DNA of 64,000 nucleotides, from contig NZ_SMGE01000001.1 of NCBI RefSeq assembly GCF_004339525.1, positions 3,348,001 to 3,412,000 on the forward strand. The letters run 5' to 3'. The stretch's first letter is position 1. Each line of letters opens with the position of its first letter. Source of the DNA: Flavobacterium sp. 90 (GTDB taxonomy: Bacteria; Bacteroidota; Bacteroidia; Flavobacteriales; Flavobacteriaceae). The position numbers and the translations under genes were made by a program. Below the pieces are notes generated by a model. That model worked only from the letters and a program-made list of their open reading frames with translations. It had not been told where the DNA came from and did no database searches. Of this stretch, positions 26,117 through 33,902 are shown one piece after another.

Positions 26117-26665
26117 ATGACCGCAGATTTTAAACCAGTTTCCTCTTCAAAAATTAGTATTTCAGAATTAATGCTGCCTTCGCATACCAATTTTAGTGGT
26201 AAAATTCACGGAGGGTATATATTACAATTACTAGATCAGATTGCCTTTGCATCAGCCTCAAAATTTAGTGGCAATTATTGCGTAACAGCTTCGGTTGATA
26301 CTGTAAATTTTTTGAAACCTATTGAAGTGGGTGAATTGGTTACAATGAAAGCTTCCGTAAATTATGTGGGAAGGAGTTCTATGATTGTCGGGATTCGCGT
26401 TGAAGCTGAAAATATTCAGACTGGCGCGATTAAGCATTGTAACTCTTCTTATTTTACTATGGTTGCTAAAGACAAAGATGGAAAAAGCGTTCAGGTTCCC
26501 GGATTAATTTTGTCTAATTTAGAAGAAGTTCGACGCTTTAGAAAAGCAATTAAACATATCGAAGTTAGAAAAGAAGTAGAAGAACATGAAAAAGCTGCAA
26601 ATGTTAGTTCTATAGAAGATCTGGCAAGTTTAGATAAATACAATGTGTTATTAGAGATTAGTTAG
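26117..26665 (+). CDS. Acyl-CoA thioesterase, hotdog fold (YciA/ACOT type)
   Basis: 182 residues with the hotdog-fold order LMLPSHTNFSGKIHGGYILQLLDQIAFASASK, then VTASVDTVNFLKPIEVGELV, then a strand MIVGIRVEAEN. The conserved Asp in LLDQIA fits YciA/cytosolic acyl-CoA hydrolases, which free fatty acids from CoA. It is part of the rmuC-membrane protein-thioesterase run and is followed after 25 bp by a VOC-family gene. Substrate chain length is unknown. Confidence 0.88.
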   Translation: MTADFKPVSSSKISISELMLPSHTNFSGKIHGGYILQLLDQIAFASASKFSGNYCVTASVDTVNFLKPIEVGELVTMKASVNYVGRSSMIVGIRVEAENIQTGAIKHCNSSYFTMVAKDKDGKSVQVPGLILSNLEEVRRFRKAIKHIEVRKEVEEHEKAANVSSIEDLASLDKYNVLLEIS

Positions 26666-26690
26666 AATAGTTTCATTAAAATAAATTGAA

Positions 26691-27086
26691 ATGGTAAAGT
26701 TTGGATATACGATTCTATATGTAGAAGATGTTGAGAAATCGATAGTATTTTATGAAAATGCATTTGGTTTTTCGAGAAAATTTATAGCACCGGGAAATGA
26801 TTACGGTGAATTAAGCACTGGCGAAACAACACTTTCTTTTGCTTCGAAATCATTAGCACAACAAAATTTAAAAGATGGTTTTCAGGAAAGTAATATTGCT
26901 GAGAAACCTTTTGCAATTGAAATAGGTTTCATAACTGATAATGTTGAAGAACTGGCGCAAAAGTCAATCTCTTTTGGAGCAATCTTAGTATCTGAACCAA
27001 AGCAGAAGCCGTGGGGACAAATTGTAGCTTATGTTCGTGATTTAGATGGTTTTTTAATTGAGATTTGTACAGAAGTGCAAGGATAG
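26691..27086 (+). CDS. VOC (glyoxalase/bleomycin resistance) family protein
   Basis: 131 residues with the two beta-alpha-beta-beta-beta units of the vicinal oxygen chelate fold (TILYVEDVEKSIVFYENAFGF at the start, KPWGQIVAYVRDLDGFLIEIC at the end). The terminal Glu of FLIEIC and an early strand can supply metal ligands, but substrate and metal are unknown. It closes the co-directional run that starts with rmuC. A long palindromic intergenic element begins 38 bp after its stop. Confidence 0.85.
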   Translation: MVKFGYTILYVEDVEKSIVFYENAFGFSRKFIAPGNDYGELSTGETTLSFASKSLAQQNLKDGFQESNIAEKPFAIEIGFITDNVEELAQKSISFGAILVSEPKQKPWGQIVAYVRDLDGFLIEICTEVQG

Positions 27087-27563
27087 AAGATGTTTATTTT
27101 AGAGTTTGTTTTGAAGAAATATTTGTGTAGTCCCTACGGGACATTTTTTTGTATTCGGTTATTTTTTTTACCAACATTTAATTCCTAACGGAATATTTTG
27201 AAAGATTTAATATTATTCTTCAAAAGAATATCTCGTAGAGATTACATATTGGTAAAAAATAAAAATAGTGGCAACGAATTTTGTCCCGTAGGGACAACAC
27301 ATTTTTAACACATTTAATATTTCACAATCAACATTTCACCTCTCACAAATTCCCCATTTCACAATCCAAAAAACATTCACAAATATTTAGGATAAATACG
27401 CAACCGTATTCCTTAAAATTTCGTAACTTTAAGTATAATCAATGAGTTACTGTTTTTCACGGAGTACTGCCATTCTATTTTTTAAAACATTGTATTAAGT
27501 CCAGTTTTTTCTCTTCTTAAAATAAAAAATATGAATGACATAATTGTTTAATTATTAACGATT
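27087..27563. other. 477-bp gene-free stretch with a long imperfect palindrome
   Basis: It contains the nested palindromic element at 27125-27300, an AT-rich tract and the leader of the YceI-type gene. I see no open frame with protein-like composition and no RNA gene. Confidence 0.7.
27125..27300. repeat. Nested long inverted repeat built from short palindromes
   Basis: The outer arms GTGTAGTCCCTACGGGACA (27125-27143) and TGTCCCGTAGGGACAACAC (27282-27300) are mutually complementary. Inside them, TTTTTTTACCAACATTTAAT pairs with the later ATTACATATTGGTAAAAA. Each arm also holds its own small palindrome around TCCCTACGGGA, ATTCCTAACGGAAT, ATCTCGTAGAGAT and TTGTCCCGTAGGGACAA. It is probably a non-coding mobile repeat of MITE/REP kind. 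Confidence 0.7.
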
Positions 27564-28133
27564 ATGAAAAAAATTACTTTTCTTATTTTGCTATTTACTG
27601 CTTATTCCGTTATTGCACAGGAAAAATTCTTTACAAATACAGGAACAATAAACTTTGAAGCTTCAGTTCCATTTTTTGAAGAAGTAAAAGCCGTAAACAG
27701 ACAGGTTGCAATTCTTTTGGAACCTAAAACAAGTACATTTATTTGTACTGTTATTGTCAAAGATTTTCGTTTTAAATTAGACCTGATGCAAGAGCATTTT
27801 AATGAAAATTACTTGGAGAGCGACAGATATCCTAAAGCGGTTTTTAAAGGTAAAATTCAAAAATTTGATTTAAAGGATATTTCCGATATTGAAAAAGAGT
27901 ATCAGATAAAAGGAAAACTTATAATGCACGGAAAAACGAAGGAAGTTATCGTAAATGCTTTAATTAAAAAATTGGGTGATGGAATCCAAATAGTATCTGA
28001 TTTTCCTATTTTAGTAACTGATTTTAATATTCAAATTCCAAGCAGAATTGCGACTAAAATTTCACAAACTGCAAACACAGAATTAATAGGTGTGGTACGA
28101 ACAGGAGATTCTATGTATTTGACTTTAAAATAA
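27564..28133 (+). CDS. YceI family periplasmic protein
   Basis: 189 residues with a cleavable signal peptide (MKKITFLILLFTAYSVIAQ). The remainder has the YceI lipocalin-like order: TGTINFEASVPF, FKLDLMQEHFNENYLESDRYPKAVFKG, KGKLIMHGKTKEV. YceI proteins bind isoprenoid-like lipids in a periplasmic barrel. It stands alone, converging on the TIGR01777 gene with 2 bp between stops. A link to carotenoid genes 5 kb away is possible but not shown. Confidence 0.88.
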   Translation: MKKITFLILLFTAYSVIAQEKFFTNTGTINFEASVPFFEEVKAVNRQVAILLEPKTSTFICTVIVKDFRFKLDLMQEHFNENYLESDRYPKAVFKGKIQKFDLKDISDIEKEYQIKGKLIMHGKTKEVIVNALIKKLGDGIQIVSDFPILVTDFNIQIPSRIATKISQTANTELIGVVRTGDSMYLTLK

Positions 28134-28135
28134 AA

Positions 28136-29047
28136 TTAATTCAAACAAGTTACCAGCGTTTTTTCTAAATCAGTAAATTGAAATTCGAAACCAGTTTTCT
28201 GGATTTTTTCAGAGGAAACTCTTTGACCTTTTAAAATGGCAATGCTCATTTCTCCCAAAACTATTTTTAAAACAAAAGCAGGAACTTTAGGGAGCCAAAT
28301 CGTGTATCCAAATAAGTTTGCCAATACTTTAGAGAATCTTGAGTTAGTTGTAGTATCGGTTACGCAGGCATTATAAGCACCTTGTATTTCTTCGTCCTGA
28401 ATTGCTTTTAAGTAAATCTGGCATAAATCGTCGATATGAATCCAGGGTAAATATTGTTTTCCTGTGCCTAATACTGCTCCAAAACCAGCTTTAAAACTTG
28501 GAACAATTTTTTTAAGGAAACCTTCGTTTTTGCCCAGAACAATTCCGGTACGGATTTTTACGGTTCTAATATTTAAAGTAGCGATCTGGTCAACGGTGTT
28601 TTCCCATTGCTGACAGGTATTGCCCAGAAAATCATTTGCAGGAGGTGTCGTTTCATCACATATTTTGTGGCTTGTAATAGCGCCATAAAATCCAATGCCC
28701 GACGCCGAAATAAAACCATCCAAATTTTTATTTTGTTCTTTTAAAATAGAAAAAATAAGATCAATTGGTTTTGTACGACTTTCAAGTATGGCTTTCTTGC
28801 GTTTTTTAGTCCATCTTTTTTCTACAATACCTTCACCTGCCAAATGGATAATATAATCTGCTTCCAGAATAGCTTTCTGATCAATAAAGTTTTTCTTTAA
28901 ATCCCATTTGTAATAGGTAATTGAAGACGTATTTTTTTGATCCGAACGGCTTAAAATAGAAACCAAAAAGCCATTTTCGATAAGTACATCCGTAAGATGT
29001 TTACCAATAAATCCAGTACCTCCGGTTAGTAAAACATTTTTTGCCAT
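28136..29047 (-). CDS. TIGR01777-type NAD-dependent epimerase/dehydratase (YfcH-like)
   Basis: 303 residues of the extended SDR superfamily. The nucleotide-binding motif is TGGTGFIGKHL near residue 8. Family signatures are IIHLAGEGIVEKRWTKKRKK, FISASGIGFYG, IRTGIVLGKNEGFL and PWIHIDDLCQIYLKA. The reaction is not known. In other bacteria this family often lies in photolyase and carotenoid gene clusters. It is divergent from a TetR-type regulator, with an inverted repeat between the two starts. Confidence 0.88.
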   Translation of the reverse strand: MAKNVLLTGGTGFIGKHLTDVLIENGFLVSILSRSDQKNTSSITYYKWDLKKNFIDQKAILEADYIIHLAGEGIVEKRWTKKRKKAILESRTKPIDLIFSILKEQNKNLDGFISASGIGFYGAITSHKICDETTPPANDFLGNTCQQWENTVDQIATLNIRTVKIRTGIVLGKNEGFLKKIVPSFKAGFGAVLGTGKQYLPWIHIDDLCQIYLKAIQDEEIQGAYNACVTDTTTNSRFSKVLANLFGYTIWLPKVPAFVLKIVLGEMSIAILKGQRVSSEKIQKTGFEFQFTDLEKTLVTCLN

Positions 29048-29090
29048 TATATTATAATATATTTAACAGTACATCCAGTTTAAGCATAAG

Positions 29091-29119
29091 TAAAGGTACT
29101 TAAACATTGCTTACCTTTA
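29091..29119. promoter_or_regulatory. Inverted repeat between divergent genes: back-to-back -7 boxes or TetR operator
   Basis: TAAAGGTA at 29091-29098 and TACCTTTA at 29112-29119 are perfect complements 13 bp apart. Each TACCTTTA resembles a TAnnTTTG -7 box facing its own gene. The symmetry also suits a TetR-type dimer binding site. Confidence 0.45.
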
Positions 29120-29143
29120 AGGCAAATTCTAAATTTTAATGAA

Positions 29144-29806
29144 ATGACAACTAAAAAACAAGCAATTACAAGAGATGATATCGTTTCAAAATATATGGAT
29201 GAGGTTTTAGAAAAAGGACAAAAGCCAAAGTCAGTTTATCATTTTGCAAAAGAAAATGATTTTACAGAAGCTGAGTTTTATTCCTTTTTTGGAACATTAG
29301 AAGGTTTAGAAAAAGAGATATTCAGACTCTTTTTGGTGAATACACTTGATTTGTTGCATAAAAATGCCGATTATCAGGAATATGATATGAAGAATAAAAT
29401 GTTGAGCTTTTATTTTACCTTTTTTGAGATTTTGACAGCTAACAGAAGTTACGTTTTACAAGCCTTAAAAATTGATAAAAATCCAATTAGAAATTTAGTA
29501 CAATTAACATCACTTCGAGAATCATTTAAAGAATATGTTTCTGAAATTCTAACGGATGATTACAGGCTTAATCAGGAAAAGTTTCAAAAATTTCAGGAAA
29601 AAGCCATTCAGGAATCCGCTTGGTTACAATTGATGATGACTATAAAATTCTGGATGGAAGATGAGTCGGCGGCTTTTGAGAAAACCGATATTTTTATCGA
29701 AAAATCTGTAAATGCGTCATTCGAATTAATGAATGTTGCGCCGATGAATCATCTTTTGGATTTTGGAAAATTCCTGTTTAAAGAAAAAATATACAGCAAA
29801 CAATGA
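29144..29806 (+). CDS. TetR family transcriptional regulator
   Basis: 220 residues. The N-terminal helix-turn-helix (ITRDDIVSKYMDEVLEKGQKPKSVYHFAKENDFTEAEFYSFFGTLEGLEKEIF) spans about residues 8-60 and has the TetR spacing, ending in the FYxxFGTxE motif. A helical ligand and dimer domain follows. The stop overlaps the next ATG by 4 bp, so it is co-expressed with the ABC1/UbiB-type kinase. The effector is unknown. The adjacent inverted repeat may be its operator. Confidence 0.83.
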   Translation: MTTKKQAITRDDIVSKYMDEVLEKGQKPKSVYHFAKENDFTEAEFYSFFGTLEGLEKEIFRLFLVNTLDLLHKNADYQEYDMKNKMLSFYFTFFEILTANRSYVLQALKIDKNPIRNLVQLTSLRESFKEYVSEILTDDYRLNQEKFQKFQEKAIQESAWLQLMMTIKFWMEDESAAFEKTDIFIEKSVNASFELMNVAPMNHLLDFGKFLFKEKIYSKQ

Positions 29807-31107
29807 AAACGATCGATTATATACCAACATCAAAAATAGAAAGAGCGGGAAAACTAGTGCAAACAGGCGCAAAAATTGGTGTAAACTATGTGAAGCATTA
29901 TGCTGAGAAAATAGTAAATCCCGATTTAACGCGTGATAAACTAAATGAAAACAATGCAGAGGATATTTACGACGGATTAAAAAGTCTAAAAGGAAGTGCA
30001 TTAAAAGTAGCTCAAATGTTAAGTATGGACAAGAACTTTTTGCCTCAGGCTTATGTTGAGAAGTTTTCATTGTCGCAGTTTTCAGTTCCGCCACTTTCGG
30101 CACCATTAGTATTAAAAACTTTCAAAACCAATTTTGGTAAAACTCCTTATGAAATATTTGATGAATTCAATGCAAATTCTGTAAATGCAGCAAGTATTGG
30201 TCAGGTTCATTTGGCTGTTAAAGATGGCAAAAAATTAGCCGTAAAAATTCAATATCCGGGAGTTGCCAATAGTATTTCGTCAGATTTGGCTTTGGTAAAA
30301 CCTATTGCGATCAGAATGTTTAATTTGCAAGGAAAAGATTCTGATAAGTATTTTAAGGAGGTTGAAGATAAACTTATTGAAGAAACTAACTATTTATTGG
30401 AACTCGAGCAAAGTCAGGAAGTTGTTAAGGCTTGTAATAAAATTGAGAATATATTGTTCCCAAATTATTATCCGGAGTTTTCATCAGAGAAAATTATTAC
30501 AATGGATTGGATGACTGGAATTCACCTTTCAGAGTTTACCGCCAAAAATACAGATAAGGAAGTGGGCGATAAGTTAGGGCAGGCACTTTGGGATTTTTAT
30601 ATGTATCAAATTCATGTTCTTAGAAAGGTACACGCTGATCCGCATCCGGGAAATTTTTTGGTAGACGATCAAAATAATCTGATTGCTTTGGATTTTGGTT
30701 GTATGAAGCAAATTCCGGATGATTTCTATGTTCCTTATTTTGAGCTAATCAACAAAAATGTGATTACAGATCAAACGCTTTTTAATCAAAAATTATTCGA
30801 ATTAGAGATTCTTCGTCCAGATGATTCACCTTCGGAAATTGAATATTTTACCGAGATGTTTCACGATTTGTTATCACTTTTTACGAAACCTTTTCAAGAT
30901 GAAACTTTCGATTTTGCCGATGAGACTTTCTTTGACAGTATTGCCAAATTAGGAGAGCGTTTCTCTAATGATACGAATCTTAAAAAAATGAATGGGAATC
31001 GCGGTTCTAAGCATTTTATTTATATGAATCGTACTTTCTTCGGACTTTATAATTTAATGTTTGATCTAAAAGCTAAGATTGTTGTGACTAATTATTTGAA
31101 GTATTAA
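29803..31107 (+). CDS. ABC1/AarF/UbiB family atypical kinase
   Basis: 434 residues. Signatures are the KxGQ-like N-terminus (LKGSALKVAQMLSMD), the Ala-rich loop AASIGQVHLA, the Lys in KLAVKIQYPG, the ExD region LIEETNYLLELE, the catalytic HADPHPGNFLV and the metal-binding LDFGCMKQI. This family includes UbiB/Coq8, ATPases that assist ubiquinone or menaquinone lipid synthesis, and plastid kinases acting on carotenoid bodies. Translational coupling to the TetR gene is clear. Its lipid target in this organism is unknown. Confidence 0.92.
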   Translation: MKTIDYIPTSKIERAGKLVQTGAKIGVNYVKHYAEKIVNPDLTRDKLNENNAEDIYDGLKSLKGSALKVAQMLSMDKNFLPQAYVEKFSLSQFSVPPLSAPLVLKTFKTNFGKTPYEIFDEFNANSVNAASIGQVHLAVKDGKKLAVKIQYPGVANSISSDLALVKPIAIRMFNLQGKDSDKYFKEVEDKLIEETNYLLELEQSQEVVKACNKIENILFPNYYPEFSSEKIITMDWMTGIHLSEFTAKNTDKEVGDKLGQALWDFYMYQIHVLRKVHADPHPGNFLVDDQNNLIALDFGCMKQIPDDFYVPYFELINKNVITDQTLFNQKLFELEILRPDDSPSEIEYFTEMFHDLLSLFTKPFQDETFDFADETFFDSIAKLGERFSNDTNLKKMNGNRGSKHFIYMNRTFFGLYNLMFDLKAKIVVTNYLKY

Positions 31108-31109
31108 GA

Positions 31110-31195
31110 GTCTTTGCGAGGAACGAAGCAATCTCATCCGACATTTTTTTAGTTTGCTTTTAGTTAGTGTGGTTGCTTCGTTTCTCGCAATGACT
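31110..31195. repeat. Dispersed intergenic inverted repeat
   Basis: TTTGCGAGGAACGAAGCAAT at the left and TTGCTTCGTTTCTCGCAA at the right are complementary. The family is related to the repeats at 10350-10446 and 33785-33891. Confidence 0.65.
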
Positions 31196-31206
31196 TTGCA
31201 TGTGTA

Positions 31207-31245
31207 GACCTTTGTCAAAGTTTTAAACTTTGACAAAGGTTTTTC
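31207..31245. terminator. Bidirectional terminator between the UbiB-type and photolyase genes
   Basis: A near-perfect palindrome, ACCTTTGTCAAAGTTT and its complement, is followed by a T-run on the plus strand. The two flanking genes converge on it. Confidence 0.65.
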
Positions 31246-31286
31246 AGTAATCGCGAAACCTGAAACTTGAAGCCTGAAACAAAAAA

Positions 31287-32582
31287 CTATTTCAAAATCC
31301 CTGCTTTATAAGTTGAAATCGCGCGATCTCTTGCAAAAGCATGATCGACCATTGGTTCGTTATATCCTAAGTCAAATTCAGGAATCCATTTGCGGATGTA
31401 GATTCCTTTTTCGTCAAATTTCTTTTGTTGAATTTCTGGATTAAAAACTCTGAAATATGGCGCAGCGTCACAGCCTGTTCCTGCTGCCCATTGCCAATTC
31501 CCGACGTTTGATGCTAATTCGAAATCTAATAGTTTTTTGGCAAAATAAGCTTCTCCCCATTGCCAGTTAATCAACAAATGTTTGCATAAAAAACTCGCAA
31601 CAACCATTCGAACGCGATTGTGCATATAACCGGTTTCGTTTAGTTGACGCATTCCGGCATCAACCATTGGATAACCTGTCGTTCCGGAACACCAGCGTTT
31701 AAAATCTTCTTCGTTATTGCGCCATTGAATTCCATCATAAGCTGATTTGAAATTGTGATTCACACAATTAGGGAAGTTAAACAGGATTTGGATAAAAAAC
31801 TCTCTCCAAATCAATTCGCTTAGAAAAGTTTGATTCTTTTTATTTGCCCAATTCACAAGTTTTCTAATACTAACGGTTCCGAAACGTAGATGTGGCGAAA
31901 GATAAGATGTGCTGTCTAAAGCCGGAAAATCTCGGGTTTCTTTGTAATTGGCAATTTGAGTTAAGTTATGTGGAATGACTTTTATGGTGCTTTTTTCAAA
32001 ACCAATTTCTGATAAATCAGGAAATGGGAATTGATTTTCGGCAAAGTTTTTTAAGAATGGTTTAGTATCGTATTCATGAACTTGTCCTGCGAGAAGGTAT
32101 TTCTCTAGCCATTTATTTTTATAAGGTGTATAAACGGTATAGGGAAGTCCATCTGATTTTGTGATTTCTTTTTCTTCAAAAATTACATGATCTTTAAAGG
32201 AAGTGGCTTCGATATTGTTTTGTTTCAATAAATCAGAAACAGCGATGTCACGTTTTATGGCGTAAGGTTCGTAATCTTTATTAAAGAAAACGTGCTGAAT
32301 ATCGAATTCTTCAACGAGCGATTTCCAAACCTCAAAAGTTTTCCCTTTTTTGATTAAGATAGAAGAGTTGATTGTGTTTAATTCTTCATTTATTTTCTCT
32401 AAAGAATCGTAGATAAAACTAACTCGCGCATCATCTTTAGGAAGATTATCGAGAATGTCTTCATCAAAAATAAATAACGGAATTACAGGGAAATCAGATT
32501 GCAAAACATTGAATAATCCAATGTTATCGTCTAATCGTAAATCGCGTCTAAACCAGAAAAAATTTGCTTTTTGTTTTGTCAT
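31287..32582 (-). CDS. phr: Deoxyribodipyrimidine photolyase (cryptochrome/photolyase family)
   Basis: 431 residues. The N-terminal alpha/beta domain begins FFWFRRDLRLDDNIGL. The C-terminal FAD domain contains YLSPHLRFGTVSIR, WREFFIQILFNFP, GYPMVDAGMRQLNETGYMHNR, and NVGNWQWAAGTGCDAAPYFRVFNP. It repairs cyclobutane pyrimidine dimers with blue light. It is the last gene of the minus-strand merR-crt cluster. Grouping photolyase with carotenoid genes under a B12-type MerR regulator is a known arrangement for light defence. Confidence 0.94.
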   Translation of the reverse strand: MTKQKANFFWFRRDLRLDDNIGLFNVLQSDFPVIPLFIFDEDILDNLPKDDARVSFIYDSLEKINEELNTINSSILIKKGKTFEVWKSLVEEFDIQHVFFNKDYEPYAIKRDIAVSDLLKQNNIEATSFKDHVIFEEKEITKSDGLPYTVYTPYKNKWLEKYLLAGQVHEYDTKPFLKNFAENQFPFPDLSEIGFEKSTIKVIPHNLTQIANYKETRDFPALDSTSYLSPHLRFGTVSIRKLVNWANKKNQTFLSELIWREFFIQILFNFPNCVNHNFKSAYDGIQWRNNEEDFKRWCSGTTGYPMVDAGMRQLNETGYMHNRVRMVVASFLCKHLLINWQWGEAYFAKKLLDFELASNVGNWQWAAGTGCDAAPYFRVFNPEIQQKKFDEKGIYIRKWIPEFDLGYNEPMVDHAFARDRAISTYKAGILK

Positions 32583-32606
32583 TATAAGAGATTCTACTTT
32601 TTGTTT

Positions 32607-32674
32607 TTTTTGCCACAGATTAAAAGATTTTTAAAGGAGTTTAATCTGTTTTAATCTTTTAATCTGTGGCAAAA
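32607..32674. repeat. Dispersed palindrome with perfect 22-bp arms
   Basis: Arms at 32607-32628 and 32653-32674, starting TTTTGCCACAGATTAAAAGA, pair perfectly around a 24-bp loop. It lies between the SRPBCC and photolyase genes. A diverged relative is at 15615-15687. Confidence 0.8.
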
Positions 32675-32685
32675 TATTTCTATAA

Positions 32686-33150
32686 TTATGCTTTTGAATT
32701 GAATATTTCTTCGATTTTTTTGTGACGGTACTCAAAAATGGATTTCAGTTTATTCCTGACCATTATTTTATTGGCGAGTTGCCCTAAGATACCAAAGGGT
32801 AGAGCATAATGTACGACATCTGTCATTTTTGTACCGGTTTCTGTTGGTTCAAAAAAATGCTTGTGGTGCCATAAAGTATAGGGACCAAAACGTTGCTCGT
32901 CTACGAAATATTGATTTTCTGAAGAAACTGTTATGATTGTCATCCAATTTATTGTAATGCCCAAAAGAGGTTTTAAAGTATAGGTAATAACTTGTCCCGG
33001 ATACATTCGTTTGCCGTCGAAATCCTGAATGACAAAACTCATATCATCAGGTGTTATCGTTTGCAGGTTTTGCGGACTCGAAAAAAAGTCCCAACATTTT
33101 TCGATACTGGCGTTTAAGTGTTGTACGGTTTCTAGTTTATATACTTTCAT
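32686..33150 (-). CDS. SRPBCC family lipid-binding-fold protein
   Basis: 154 residues from the ATG at 33150. The open frame continues to 33291 but there translates only a dispersed repeat. The START/SRPBCC fold is seen in the opening LETVQHLNASIEKCWDFFSSPQNLQTITPDDM and the later TKMTDVVHYALPFG near the C-terminal helix. This small family is often found with photolyase, TIGR01777-type and carotenoid genes. No enzymatic function is established. It lies inside the carotenoid cluster on the same strand as its neighbours. Confidence 0.86.
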   Translation of the reverse strand: MKVYKLETVQHLNASIEKCWDFFSSPQNLQTITPDDMSFVIQDFDGKRMYPGQVITYTLKPLLGITINWMTIITVSSENQYFVDEQRFGPYTLWHHKHFFEPTETGTKMTDVVHYALPFGILGQLANKIMVRNKLKSIFEYRHKKIEEIFNSKA

Positions 33151-33186
33151 AAAATCAATTATTACGGATGGTTCTTGAAATACGTT

Positions 33187-33289
33187 TACGTTAGGGGTTG
33201 TAGTGGAGCTCTTTTTTATCAGGCTTTTTTTGACTGATAAAAAAAGCGGGAATGGAAGACCTGACCCGCTTTTTCTGCGGGGAACGCCC
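33187..33289. repeat. Structured intergenic repeat (GTTAGGG...GGAACGCCC family), copy 1
   Basis: It starts ACGTTAGGGGTTG and ends GGGGAACGCCC. Two hairpins lie inside: CTTTTTTATCAG with its complement, and AAAAAGCGGG with CCCGCTTTTT. It fills the crtZ-SRPBCC gap. A second copy with the same ends is at 55025-55110. Confidence 0.7.
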
Positions 33290-33297
33290 AAATTATT

Positions 33298-33738
33298 TTA
33301 CATTTTATAATATTTAAAAGGAACGAATAACATTCCGAAACATTCTCCATCTTCTTTTCCTAAATGCTTGTGATGTATTTTATGTGCTTTTCTTAAACCA
33401 ATCAGATATTTGTTTTTTGTGTTTTTGAACCATTTAAAACGTTGATGTATCAATACATCATGAACTAAAAAGTAACATAAACCATATAAAGTTATGCCAC
33501 AGGCAATAAAAAATAAATAATTGAATCCGCCCTGAACTCCAAAATAAAACAGAATTATACTTGGTGTGGCAAAAATCACAAAGAATATGTCGTTTCGCTC
33601 AAAAGTGTTTTCGTACTTTGGCTGATGATGATCTGCGTGAAAATACCACATTAATCCATGCATAATATATTTGTGTGTAAGCCAGGTAACACATTCCATG
33701 AAGAGAAAAACGCCTAAAAAGATTAAAAAAGAAATCAT
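33298..33738 (-). CDS. crtZ: Beta-carotene 3-hydroxylase CrtZ
   Basis: 146 residues from the ATG at 33738. The longer frame from 33789 adds residues that overlap a repeat. It is a di-iron membrane hydroxylase with the expected four His clusters (HKYIMH, HADHH, HDVLIH, HKIHHKH) and about four hydrophobic segments. It converts beta-carotene to zeaxanthin, the usual yellow pigment of Flavobacteria. It lies downstream of crtB. No lycopene cyclase gene is in this window, so that step must be encoded elsewhere. Confidence 0.92.
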   Translation of the reverse strand: MISFLIFLGVFLFMECVTWLTHKYIMHGLMWYFHADHHQPKYENTFERNDIFFVIFATPSIILFYFGVQGGFNYLFFIACGITLYGLCYFLVHDVLIHQRFKWFKNTKNKYLIGLRKAHKIHHKHLGKEDGECFGMLFVPFKYYKM

Positions 33739-33784
33739 TTTTTTATTTGTTGAATTGTTGTGATTATCAATTTTTGCTGGTCTT

Positions 33785-33891
33785 GTCATTTCGACGGAGG
33801 AGAAATCTTCGTTGCTAGGTCGACAAAGATTGGTGATTTTCTTTGTGGAGTTTCTTGCGGAGATTTCTCGTTCCTCGAAATGACAATAACG
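33785..33891. repeat. Intact copy of the GTCATTTCGA dispersed inverted repeat
   Basis: The ends TTGTCATTTCGACGGAGG and its complement (CTCGAAATGACAA) bracket an internal CGACAAAGATTGGTGATTTT region. It lies between crtB and crtZ. It is an uninterrupted relative of the repeat into which the IS481-type element inserted at 9308/10350. Confidence 0.8.
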
Positions 33892-33902
33892 AGGGATAAA
33901 AT

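Noticed and set aside
33151..33291. N-terminal extension of the SRPBCC frame
   Set aside because: The extra residues come from the structured repeat at 33187-33289. The family start motif begins right after the ATG at 33150.
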